Source: JANQJA01 sp965267485 (lineage in GTDB: Bacteria; Pseudomonadota; Gammaproteobacteria; Pseudomonadales; Azotimanducaceae). Taken from it: a stretch of 64,000 nt of DNA. The translations under genes were made by a program, and so were the position numbers. Below the pieces are notes generated by a model. That model saw only the letters and a program-made list of their open reading frames with translations, had not been told where the DNA came from and did not search any database. This document shows, piece after piece, positions 41,051-48,289 of this stretch (the stretch's first letter is position 1; each line of letters opens with the position of its first letter). Where the stretch lies: the NCBI GenBank assembly GCA_965267485.1, contig OZ254080.1, positions 1 to 64,000 of the forward strand, in the 5' to 3' direction.

Positions 41051-41322
41051 TGATTGAGCTGAAGGGCTACATCGTCGTGCCGGCGGCCGATCTTGCCGCG
41101 GTGGAGCAGGCGCTGCCGCAACACATTGCGCTCACGCGGGCCGAGCCGGGCAATCTGTCGTTCGAAGTCACGGCCGACGAGCAAACCCCGCGGCGCTTCA
41201 ATGTGCACGAGACGTTCGTTGACCGCGCGGCGTTCGACGCCCATCAGGCTCGGGTGAAAGAATCCGAGTGGGGGCGCATCACGCAGCACGTTGAGCGCCA
41301 CTACGAAGTCGAGGAACGCTAG
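41050..41322 (+). CDS. Antibiotic biosynthesis monooxygenase (ABM) domain protein
   Basis: A 90-residue dimeric alpha/beta-barrel of the ABM type: YIVVPAADLAAVEQALPQH, EPGNLSFEVTADEQTPRRF, NVHETFVDRAAFDAHQ. The family holds quinol monooxygenases and heme-degrading proteins; the NVHETF stretch corresponds to the usual Phe/Tyr-x-x-E-x-W/F position. Probably acts on a small aromatic or quinone. It overlaps the convergent dehydrogenase by four bases. Confidence 0.85.
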   Translation: MIELKGYIVVPAADLAAVEQALPQHIALTRAEPGNLSFEVTADEQTPRRFNVHETFVDRAAFDAHQARVKESEWGRITQHVERHYEVEER

Positions 41323-42215
41323 CGCTCGCGTTCGGCAATCTTGCCGGCCGCCTCTGCCAGGTAGCGGGGAATGTAGTCCCGGTACACGCAGGAGGAGTGC
41401 GGCGTAATCATCACGTTGGGCTGCTGCCACAGCGGTGAGTCTGCGGGCAGCGGCTCTTCGTCCACCACATCCAGGAAGGCGCCGCCGAGTCGCGGCAGAT
41501 GTTCCAGCAGCGCCGCCGACGGCAGCGCATTACCGCGGCCAAAGTTGTAGATGAAGGCGCCGTCCTTGCAGCGGGCGAGTTCATCGGCGCCAATCAATCC
41601 GTCGGTGCTGGCGTTGCTGGGCAACACAATCACCACGTGGTCGGCGAGCGGCAACTCGTCACTCAGCGCTTCAATGCCGCGCTTGTCGCCGCTCGCGCTG
41701 CGGCCCACGCCCACCACCTGCATGCCCACACGTTCGAGCAACTCGCCGCAGCTCTTGCCGATGCTGCCGTAGCCGATGATGAGTGCGCGCTGGCCGGCAA
41801 GCAGCCGGCTTTCGTGCTGCAGGTTGCGGTCCCACTCGCGCTGCTCGAAGTTGCGGATCATCGCCGGCATGTTGTGGTTCATGAACAGCACGGCGTGCAG
41901 CAACGATTCACGGAGGATCTCACCATGGAACGTGCCATGAATCACTGGTACGTGGCCCGAGGGGTCGGGTGCGACCCAGTCGGCGCCAGCCGCGGGTGTG
42001 AGCACGGCGCGCAGGTTCGGCGCGCGCTCGTACCAGGCGGCGTCGAACGCCCAGGTGAGCACGTACTCTGCGCTGCCAAGCGCGGCGGCGAGCTGCGCCT
42101 CGTCGTCGTGGTGCGTCAGCCGCGCGCCGGGCAGGCGCTCATGCACGGGGCCGAAGTCGCCGGGCCGAAAGTCGAAGGCGCGGATGTCGCTGCGCAATAG
42201 CGTGTGAAGTTCCAT
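41319..42215 (-). CDS. D-2-hydroxyacid dehydrogenase
   Basis: A 298-residue NAD(P)-dependent oxidoreductase of the D-isomer 2-hydroxyacid family. Seen: the Rossmann loop ALIIGYGSIGKSCGELL, VVIVLPSNASTDGLIGADEL, the catalytic Arg in FNFGRGNALPSAAL (GRG in place of the usual ARG), the Glu in DVVDEEPLP and the His in MITPHSSC. This pattern is nearest glyoxylate/hydroxypyruvate reductases. The longer frame from 42647 runs opposite to two other genes and is rejected; ATG 42215 is used. Confidence 0.88.
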   Translation of the reverse strand: MELHTLLRSDIRAFDFRPGDFGPVHERLPGARLTHHDDEAQLAAALGSAEYVLTWAFDAAWYERAPNLRAVLTPAAGADWVAPDPSGHVPVIHGTFHGEILRESLLHAVLFMNHNMPAMIRNFEQREWDRNLQHESRLLAGQRALIIGYGSIGKSCGELLERVGMQVVGVGRSASGDKRGIEALSDELPLADHVVIVLPSNASTDGLIGADELARCKDGAFIYNFGRGNALPSAALLEHLPRLGGAFLDVVDEEPLPADSPLWQQPNVMITPHSSCVYRDYIPRYLAEAAGKIAERER

Positions 42216-42254
42216 CTCGCCATTATAGTCGCTCACCAGTACCATTCGGCTTCT

Positions 42255-42623
42255 ATGAAAGCCCGCAACCCCCTGTTCATTCATTACGTGCACGACATGC
42301 CGCGCGCCCGCGCCTTTTACGAGGGCGTCTTTGGCGTCGAGCCCCGCGTCGCCTGGCCCGGCTGGTGCGAGCTCGACTTCGGCCCGTTCACGCTCGCGCT
42401 GCACATCATCGAGGCGGGCGTGCCCGAATCGCCGCTGCCCCATGCCGGGCTGAACCTCGAGGTGGATGAGATCGAATCGATGCAGGCAGCGATTGAGGCG
42501 GCCGGCGGGAGCATGACAGAGTTGCGCGAGGCGACGGCCAACATTCCCGATCGCGTGGCCACGTTCTTTGATACCGAGGGCAACGGCTTCGAGCTGCGCC
42601 AGCACGTCGGCGTCACGAACTAG
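42255..42623 (+). CDS. VOC/glyoxalase-family protein
   Basis: A 122-residue vicinal-oxygen-chelate protein with paired beta-alpha-beta-beta-beta modules: FIHYVHDMPRARAFYEGVFG, ELDFGPFTLALHII, LNLEVDEIESMQAAIEAAGG and FFDTEGNGFELRQH. Metal ligands of the fold are probably H (IHYVH), and E (GNGFEL). These proteins range from glyoxalase I to dioxygenases and resistance proteins; substrate unknown. It starts at ATG 42255 and is two bases from the MFS gene, so they are one operon. Confidence 0.88.
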   Translation: MKARNPLFIHYVHDMPRARAFYEGVFGVEPRVAWPGWCELDFGPFTLALHIIEAGVPESPLPHAGLNLEVDEIESMQAAIEAAGGSMTELREATANIPDRVATFFDTEGNGFELRQHVGVTN

Positions 42624-42625
42624 TT

Positions 42626-43930
42626 TTGCTGTCTCCCAACTGGCCATTCAGCGTCCGGCGCGTCCCGTTTTTCTATGGGTGGGTCGTCTGGATCTTCTCC
42701 ACGCTCGGGTTCCTGTTCAGCGTGCCCGGGCAGACGATGGGCATGGCGGTCTTCACCGACCCCTTCATCGAGGTGTTGGGGCTCTCGCGCACGCAGCTCT
42801 CGATGGCGTATCTCATGGGCACGGTGAGCTCGGCCCTGTTCCTGACGCAGGCCGGCCGCTGGTACGACCGCCTCGGCGGCCGCGTGATGATTGCGGGCTC
42901 AAGTCTGATGCTGGGCGTGATGGTGGCGTACATCAGCTTTGCCGATCAGCTCTCGGGCGCGCTGGGCGGGTCGCTGGCGGTCACGTTCGTGTGCATCCTG
43001 CTTGGCTACTTCGGCGTGCGGTTCTTTGGCCAGGGCGTGCTCACCAGCGCCTCGCGCAACGTGCTGCTGGTGTGGTTCGTCAAGCGCCGGGGCCTTGTGA
43101 GCGGTGTGCGCGGCGTATTCGTCTCGTTGGGGTTCTCGCTCGCGCCGCTGCTGCTGGCGTGGCTCATTCTGACGTTTGGCTGGCGCGGCGCGCTGTGGGT
43201 GATGGCGCTGGTGGTCGGTGTGATGTTCCCGGTGCTGGCGCTGGTGTTCGTGCGCAACAACCCGCAGGAGTGCGGGCTACTGCCCGACGGCGAGCCCGGC
43301 GACCCGGCGGATGCAGACACGCAGGAGGTCGAGAGCGTCGAGCTCAGCGTGGCGCGGCGCACGCCGGTGTTCTGGATCTACAGCCTCAGCCTCGCGATGC
43401 ATGCGATGTTCGGCACCGCACTCACGTTCCACGTGGTGTCGATCTTCGAGCAGGCCGGCCGCACGAGCACCGAGGCGTTCGGCTACTTCTTCCCGTCCGC
43501 AGTGTTCTCGACCACCGCGAACCTCATCGCGAGCTACCTTGTGGACTTCCACTCACTCAAGCCGTTCCTCATCGCGATGCTGGCGCTGTTCCTCGTCGGC
43601 GCGTGCGGGCTCTACAACCTGGAGCAGCCCTGGGGCTTCTGGATGCTCGCGGGCGGTTTCGGCGCCGGTGGCGGGCTGTGGGGCGTGATCTCGAACCTGT
43701 GTTTCATTCGCTTCTTCGGCCCGCTGCATCTCGGTGAGATCAGCGGCTTCAACGCCTCGCTTACCGTCTTCGGCAGCGCCATCGGCCCGGCGGCCTTCGC
43801 CCTTGGCCTCGATGCCTTCGGCAACTACGACGCGCCGGTCGCGCTGTGCATCGGCCTTCTGGTCGCACTGTTGATCGCGGCGGTGGTGGTGAAGCAGGAT
43901 GAACTCAAAGAAACGCAGGAGGCATCGTGA
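42626..43930 (+). CDS. MFS transporter (monocarboxylate/oxalate-type)
   Basis: A 434-residue twelve-helix transporter with a TTG start two bases after the VOC stop. Seen: FFYGWVVWIFSTLGFLF at the front, DPFIEVLGLSRTQLSMAYLM, and GRWYDRLGGRVMIAGSSLML, which holds the loop 2-3 motif. A long loop follows helix 6 (EPGDPADADTQEVESVEL). The layout resembles transporters of small organic acids. Cargo not deducible; the VOC and ABM partners suggest an aromatic or keto compound. Confidence 0.9.
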   Translation: MLSPNWPFSVRRVPFFYGWVVWIFSTLGFLFSVPGQTMGMAVFTDPFIEVLGLSRTQLSMAYLMGTVSSALFLTQAGRWYDRLGGRVMIAGSSLMLGVMVAYISFADQLSGALGGSLAVTFVCILLGYFGVRFFGQGVLTSASRNVLLVWFVKRRGLVSGVRGVFVSLGFSLAPLLLAWLILTFGWRGALWVMALVVGVMFPVLALVFVRNNPQECGLLPDGEPGDPADADTQEVESVELSVARRTPVFWIYSLSLAMHAMFGTALTFHVVSIFEQAGRTSTEAFGYFFPSAVFSTTANLIASYLVDFHSLKPFLIAMLALFLVGACGLYNLEQPWGFWMLAGGFGAGGGLWGVISNLCFIRFFGPLHLGEISGFNASLTVFGSAIGPAAFALGLDAFGNYDAPVALCIGLLVALLIAAVVVKQDELKETQEAS

Positions 43931-44250
43931 TCTTCGTCTTTGAAGTCCACGTGAAGCCGGGCTACACCGCCGAGCAGTATGCCGACGCCTGGGTTCGCGC
44001 CAGTGAAATCATTCAGCAGGCGCCCGGTGCGCTGGGCACGCGGCTGCATCGTTCATTGCACGAAAGCGACAAGCTGCTGGCGATTGCGCGCTGGGCGTCG
44101 AAGGCCCAGCGCGACGCGATGGAGGGCAGTCAGCCCGAGAAGGTGCGGCAGATCATTGCCGAGCAGGCCGAGTTCGTCGAGGTAAAGGTCATCGGCGAGT
44201 TCGACGAGCCGGAGTGGGTCGTCGATCTCACCGAGGGTGCCAGCGGCTAG
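43927..44250 (+). CDS. ABM-like small protein in the MFS operon
   Basis: A 107-residue ABM-type alpha/beta barrel: FVFEVHVKPGYTAEQYADAW, GALGTRLHRSLHESDKLLAI, ARWASKAQRDAMEGSQ. The GTG start overlaps the MFS stop by four bases. This is the second ABM domain protein in three kilobases and may be the enzyme whose substrate or product the MFS protein carries. It overlaps the convergent iron-binding protein gene by four bases. Confidence 0.8.
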   Translation: MIFVFEVHVKPGYTAEQYADAWVRASEIIQQAPGALGTRLHRSLHESDKLLAIARWASKAQRDAMEGSQPEKVRQIIAEQAEFVEVKVIGEFDEPEWVVDLTEGASG

Positions 44251-45245
44251 CGCCAGCCGGCGCGGTCGAACACCTTCACGGCTTCGGCCTGGTTCTTGCC
44301 GAACACCTCGGCGTTAACCGAATCTTCCCTGAACTCGCCGAGCTTCGAGATGGGCCCGGTGGTCTCGCCGACGATCGGATACTCGTTGTTGCCCTCGGCA
44401 AACAGCCGCTGGGCATACTCGCTTGTCAGATACTCCAGAAAGCGCACGGCGGCCTCACGGTTCGGTGCGTGCTTCGTGACGCCCGCGCCGCTCACGTTGA
44501 CGTGGGTTCCGCGGCCGTCCTGGTTGGGGAAGACGACGCCCAGCGATTCGGCGAGTTTGCGGTCTTCGGCGTTGTCGGAGCCAAGCATGCGGCCGATGTA
44601 ATAGGTGTTGGCGATGCTGATGCCGCATTCGCCGCTGGCCACAGCGCGCAGCTGTGCGGTGTCGTTACCCTGCGGCGGGCGGGCGAAGTTCTCGACGACG
44701 CCTCGCGCCCAGGCCTCTGCGGCGTCCGCACCCACGGTCTCGATCATCGAGGCGACGAGCGAGAGGTTGTAGATGTTCGACGACGAGCGCATGCAGACGC
44801 GGCCACGATAGTCGGGCGACGCCAGGTCTTCGTAGCGCTCGGGTACCGGCAGCCCTTCTTCTTTGGAGTACATGATGACGCGCGCGCGCTTCGAGAGGCC
44901 GAACCACAGGTTGTCGTCATCCTGCAGGTTGGCGGGTACGCGTTCTTCCAGCACTTCGGATTCCGTGGGCTGGAAGACCCCAGCCTCGGCGGCGCGGTAG
45001 AGCCGGCCGGCGTCCACGGTGATCAGCATGTCGGCAGGGCTCAGCTCGCCTTCCGAGAGAATGCGTTCGATCAGCGCGTCGCTGCCGCCCTCGATGAGAT
45101 TGACCTCGATGCCGGTTTGCTCGGTGAAGGTGTCGTAGAGCGCGAGGTCGGTGTCGTAATGGCGGGCCGAGTAGACGTTGACTTCAGCCGCTGTGACGGT
45201 GGCCGCGAACAGGCAGAGCGTGGCCGCGAGAATGGTTTTGCGCAT
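44247..45245 (-). CDS. Ferric-iron ABC transporter substrate-binding protein (FbpA-like)
   Basis: A 332-residue periplasmic binding protein with a signal peptide (MRKTILAATLCLFAATVTA). Seen: EVNVYSARHYDTDLALYDTF, where the H-Y pair is the usual start of the iron site, ADMLITVDAGRLYRAAEAG, YEDLASPDYRGRVCMRSSSN, and the Tyr pair in ISIANTYYIGRML, which in FbpA/FutA proteins binds Fe(III). It delivers iron to a permease and ATPase. It follows the ATPase gene on the same strand, with 12 bases between. No Fur site was convincing. Confidence 0.92.
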   Translation of the reverse strand: MRKTILAATLCLFAATVTAAEVNVYSARHYDTDLALYDTFTEQTGIEVNLIEGGSDALIERILSEGELSPADMLITVDAGRLYRAAEAGVFQPTESEVLEERVPANLQDDDNLWFGLSKRARVIMYSKEEGLPVPERYEDLASPDYRGRVCMRSSSNIYNLSLVASMIETVGADAAEAWARGVVENFARPPQGNDTAQLRAVASGECGISIANTYYIGRMLGSDNAEDRKLAESLGVVFPNQDGRGTHVNVSGAGVTKHAPNREAAVRFLEYLTSEYAQRLFAEGNNEYPIVGETTGPISKLGEFREDSVNAEVFGKNQAEAVKVFDRAGWR

Positions 45246-45257
45246 GATGATTAACCA

Positions 45258-46289
45258 CTAATGAGAAGCGTTCGCATCATAGACAATGACACCTTCCGGC
45301 GCAAAGTGAATTGCGACGCGGGTGCCGGTGGTCACGGTGGGTCTGCTCGCGGTTCGGGTGTGCAGCGTGGCGGTGCCGGCGGTGATGATCGTGATGAAGT
45401 GATCGCCCGCAAACCTCACATCGGCGACTTCGGCGGGGCCGGCGTCATCCGGTGTGATGGTGATCGCCGTGGGGTCGATGGCGATGAGGCGTTCTTCGCC
45501 GTCGTTGCCCGATGCGATGTCGATGCGCCCGAATGGTGTCGTTAGCGCACCGTGATCGACAACGCCGTGCACGAGTTCGCGGTTCGAGAGGACTTCCGCG
45601 ACGAAGGGGTGCGCGGGCGTTTGCCACAGTTCCTCGGGCGTACCGGTTTGCACAATGCGGCCGTCCACGATGATTGCGATGCGGTCGGCGAGCATGAGTG
45701 CGTCCTGCGGGTCGTGGGTCACGAGCAGTGTGGTGGCGCCGGCTTCTTTCAGCAGCAGCCGGGTTTCCTCGCGCAGTTGCCGGCGCAGCAGGATGTCGAC
45801 GCTGGCGAAGGGCTCGTCGAGCAGCATGATGCCGGGGGCCGGTGCCAGCGCGCGGGCCAGCGCGACGCGCTGCTGCTGGCCGCCGGAGAGCTGGTGCGGG
45901 TAGCGCGCACCAAACTCGCCAAGGCCGGCGCGGTTGAGAATGCTGCCGCTGCGCTCCACGCGCGTGCCGTCGTCGAGGTGGCTGAGACCGAATTCGATAT
46001 TGCCGGTCACGGTGAGGTGCGGGAACAGCGCGTGCTGCTGGAACACGAGGCCCGCGGGCCGCGACTCCGGCGGCGGGCAATTCTCCGGGGTCACCCGCTG
46101 CTCGCCCAGTTCGATGGTGCCGGCCTGCAGCGCTTCGAGCCCGGCGGCCAGGCGCAGCAGCGTGCTCTTGCCGCTGCCGGAGGGGCCGAGCAGCGTCACG
46201 ATCTCACCGGGTGCGACGTCGAGATCGACGCCGAACAGCACGGGGGTTTCATTGAAGGCGTGGGACACGCCCCGGAACGTTATACTCAC
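45258..46289 (-). CDS. Ferric-iron ABC transporter ATP-binding protein (FbpC-like)
   Basis: A 343-residue ABC ATPase. Seen: Walker A GPSGSGKST, Q-loop AGLVFQQHALFPHLTV, signature LSGGQQQRVALARAL, Walker B MLLDEPFASVD and the switch His in VTHDPQDAL. A C-terminal TOBE-like domain (DHFITIITAGTATLHTRTAS) is seen, as in FbpC/PotA. It energises import of iron together with the binding protein and the divergent permease. The GTG 46289 has CAGGAG upstream. Confidence 0.93.
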   Translation of the reverse strand: MSITFRGVSHAFNETPVLFGVDLDVAPGEIVTLLGPSGSGKSTLLRLAAGLEALQAGTIELGEQRVTPENCPPPESRPAGLVFQQHALFPHLTVTGNIEFGLSHLDDGTRVERSGSILNRAGLGEFGARYPHQLSGGQQQRVALARALAPAPGIMLLDEPFASVDILLRRQLREETRLLLKEAGATTLLVTHDPQDALMLADRIAIIVDGRIVQTGTPEELWQTPAHPFVAEVLSNRELVHGVVDHGALTTPFGRIDIASGNDGEERLIAIDPTAITITPDDAGPAEVADVRFAGDHFITIITAGTATLHTRTASRPTVTTGTRVAIHFAPEGVIVYDANASH

Positions 46290-46302
46290 GGGCTCTCCTG
46301 AT

Positions 46303-47949
46303 GTGAGTCGGCATTCTCTGTTCTTGCGGCAAAGTTCTCAATCGCAACACACGCGCTTTCCTGTGCTGGGTGCAGGTACGCTGCTGATCGCCGTGCCGGT
46401 GGCGTTGCCGTTGCTCGTGCTGCTGGCCGCGCTCGTGGTGCCGGGCGATGCGGCCTGGGCGCACCTGCGCGAACATCTGCTGTGGGAGTATTTCGGCAAC
46501 ACGCTGGCGCTGATGCTGCTGACGGCGCTGATCGCCATCACGCTGGGTGCGAGCACGGCTTGGCTCTGCAGCGGCTATCGTTTTCCGGGTGATCGCTGGC
46601 TCGGGCCGGCGCTGGTGCTGCCGCTGGCGTTGCCCACCTATGTAGCGGGCTACGTGTATGCCGATGTGCTGGAGTACGCGGGCCCGGTGCAGTCGCTGCT
46701 GCGCGACGTGACCGGCTGGGGTTTTCGCGACTATTCGTTCCCGGCCATCCGCTCGCTGCCCGGCGCGGCAATCGTCATGGCGCTGGTGCTGTACCCCTAC
46801 ATCTATCTGCTGGTGCGTGCGAATCTCGAGGCGCAGTCGGCAACGCTGGCGCAGGCTGCGCGGACGCTCGGCGTCTCTGGCCGCAAGCTGCTGGTTCGCG
46901 TCACCCTGCCGCTGGCACGGCCGGCGCTGGCGGGCGGTACCGCGCTCGTGTTGATGGAGGCAGCGGCGGAGTTCGGCGTGGTCGAACATTTCGGTGTGCC
47001 GACGCTCACCTCGGGCGTGTTCCGCACCTGGCTCGCGATGGGCGAGCGGGAAGCCGCTCTCAAGCTGGCAGGCTGGCTGTTCATGCTGGTGACAGTGCTG
47101 GTGGTGATTGAGCAGGCCGCGCGGAGTGGTGTGCGCTTCAATCTGCCGGCACCGGATGGGCCGCCGGTGCGACGCCGTCTTTCCGGCTGGCGCGGCTGGC
47201 TTGCGTGCTTCGTGTGCCTGCTGCCGCTCACGTTCGGCTTTCTGGTGCCGGCCGGCGTGCTGGTGATGCATGCGATCGAGGTCGGTGACCCGCTCTGGGG
47301 GCGTCGCTTTCTCGAGTTCGCGACCAACTCGGTGGTGGTGGCGTCCGTCGCCGCGGTGCTGTGCCTTGGCGCGGCGCTCTGGCTTGCGCTCGCAGAACGC
47401 CGGAGCCGGTCGCTCTTTGTGCGCTATGGCATTCGTGGCGCGACGCTCGGGTATGCCATCCCGGGTCTGATTCTGGCGATTGGTGCGCTCGCACCGCTCA
47501 CGGCGCTTGATCGCTGGCTCGCCGGGCTGACCGACGGCGCAACGGGCCTGCTGGTTACGGGCAGCATTGCCGGGCTCGTGTTCGTCTACGTCGCGCGCTT
47601 TCTCACTATCGCCTTCAACGGCGTGCAGGGTGGCCTTGGCCAGATTCACCCGGCGATTGATGATGCCGCGCGGGCACTTGGTGCGGGGCCGTTCGCGGTC
47701 ATTCGCCGCGTGCACGCGCCCATGCTCGCCGGCACGCTCGCCTACGCGGGCCTGCTCGTGTTCATCGACGTGATGAAGGAGTTGCCCGCCACCCTCATCA
47801 TGCGCCCCTTCAACTTCGAGACCCTCGCAACCCGCGTCTACCGCCTCGCCTCCGACGAGCGCGTCGCCGAAGCCTCAACCGCCGCCCTCGTCATCGTCGC
47901 CCTCAGCCTCATCCCCACCCTGGCCCTCACCCGCCGCACCACCCGCTAA
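46303..47949 (+). CDS. Ferric-iron ABC transporter permease (FbpB-like)
   Basis: A 548-residue permease of two fused six-helix halves, each with the EAA loop: EAQSATLAQAARTLGVSGRK (first) and DDAARALGAGPFAVIRRVHA (second). It matches FbpB/SfuB proteins that carry iron across the inner membrane. GTG 46303 lies only 14 bases from the divergent ATPase start, so a later start is likely, since promoters for both genes must fit; no ribosome site is convincing. The permease is split from its partners, whereas usual operons run binding protein-permease-ATPase. Confidence 0.9.
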   Translation: MSRHSLFLRQSSQSQHTRFPVLGAGTLLIAVPVALPLLVLLAALVVPGDAAWAHLREHLLWEYFGNTLALMLLTALIAITLGASTAWLCSGYRFPGDRWLGPALVLPLALPTYVAGYVYADVLEYAGPVQSLLRDVTGWGFRDYSFPAIRSLPGAAIVMALVLYPYIYLLVRANLEAQSATLAQAARTLGVSGRKLLVRVTLPLARPALAGGTALVLMEAAAEFGVVEHFGVPTLTSGVFRTWLAMGEREAALKLAGWLFMLVTVLVVIEQAARSGVRFNLPAPDGPPVRRRLSGWRGWLACFVCLLPLTFGFLVPAGVLVMHAIEVGDPLWGRRFLEFATNSVVVASVAAVLCLGAALWLALAERRSRSLFVRYGIRGATLGYAIPGLILAIGALAPLTALDRWLAGLTDGATGLLVTGSIAGLVFVYVARFLTIAFNGVQGGLGQIHPAIDDAARALGAGPFAVIRRVHAPMLAGTLAYAGLLVFIDVMKELPATLIMRPFNFETLATRVYRLASDERVAEASTAALVIVALSLIPTLALTRRTTR

Positions 47950-47950
47950 C

Positions 47951-48232
47951 CCAGGGTCAGACCCCAGTGCCACCCCAGGGTCAGACCCCAGTGCCAGGTC
48001 GGGGTCAGACCCCAGTGCCAGGTCGGGGTCAGACCCCGGTGTCAGGTTGGTGTCACGCCTGGTTTGATCCCCGGTCGGGGGCTGACGAGACAGAATTGTC
48101 GGGTTGGTGCGGATTGGGGATTGGGGTCCGACCCCAAGGTGGCACTGGTGGGGATTGGGGTCCGACCCCAAGGTGGCACTGGGGTCTGACCCTGCTCTGG
48201 CACTGCTCTGGCACTGGGGTCTGACCCCGGGT
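47951..48232. repeat. REP cluster with GGGGTCAGACCCCAGTGCCA units
   Basis: After the permease stop there are at least four plus-strand repeats of GGGTCAGACCCCAGTGCCA with short spacers, then a middle section, then four or so units in the opposite sense (GGGGTCCGACCCCAAGGTGG, GGCACTGGGGTCTGACCC). The units are near-palindromic. The layout is a REP/RAYT-type cluster, not CRISPR, because spacers are short and uneven. The 47950-48289 gap holds only these and a terminator. Confidence 0.8.
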
Positions 48233-48243
48233 GGGGTGGGCGC

Positions 48244-48275
48244 AAAAAAAGGGCCGCGAGTGCGGCCCTTTTTTT
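48244..48275. terminator. Bidirectional Rho-independent terminator
   Basis: AAAAAAAGGGCCGC and GCGGCCCTTTTTTT flank a GAGT loop, giving a strong stem with a U-run on both strands. It ends the permease transcript and the TonB-dependent receptor transcript. Confidence 0.9.
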
Positions 48276-48289
48276 GCTGCGGTGGCGTG

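Noticed and set aside
41319..42647. A 442-residue hydroxyacid dehydrogenase
   Set aside because: The first 144 codons run antisense through the VOC gene; the family starts at ATG 42215.
45230..45300. Fur box near the iron-binding protein start
   Set aside because: ATGATTAACCACTAATGAG has some similarity but too few matches to the 19-bp consensus to report as a site.
46249..47715. A 488-codon open frame on the minus strand opposite the iron permease
   Set aside because: Translation is Arg/Gln/His-rich low-complexity text, typical of the antisense of a GC-rich membrane protein gene; the plus-strand permease is unmistakable.
47951..48232. CRISPR array
   Set aside because: Repeats are near-palindromic, spacers are short, uneven and similar to each other, orientation switches, and no cas genes are present. 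It is a REP cluster.
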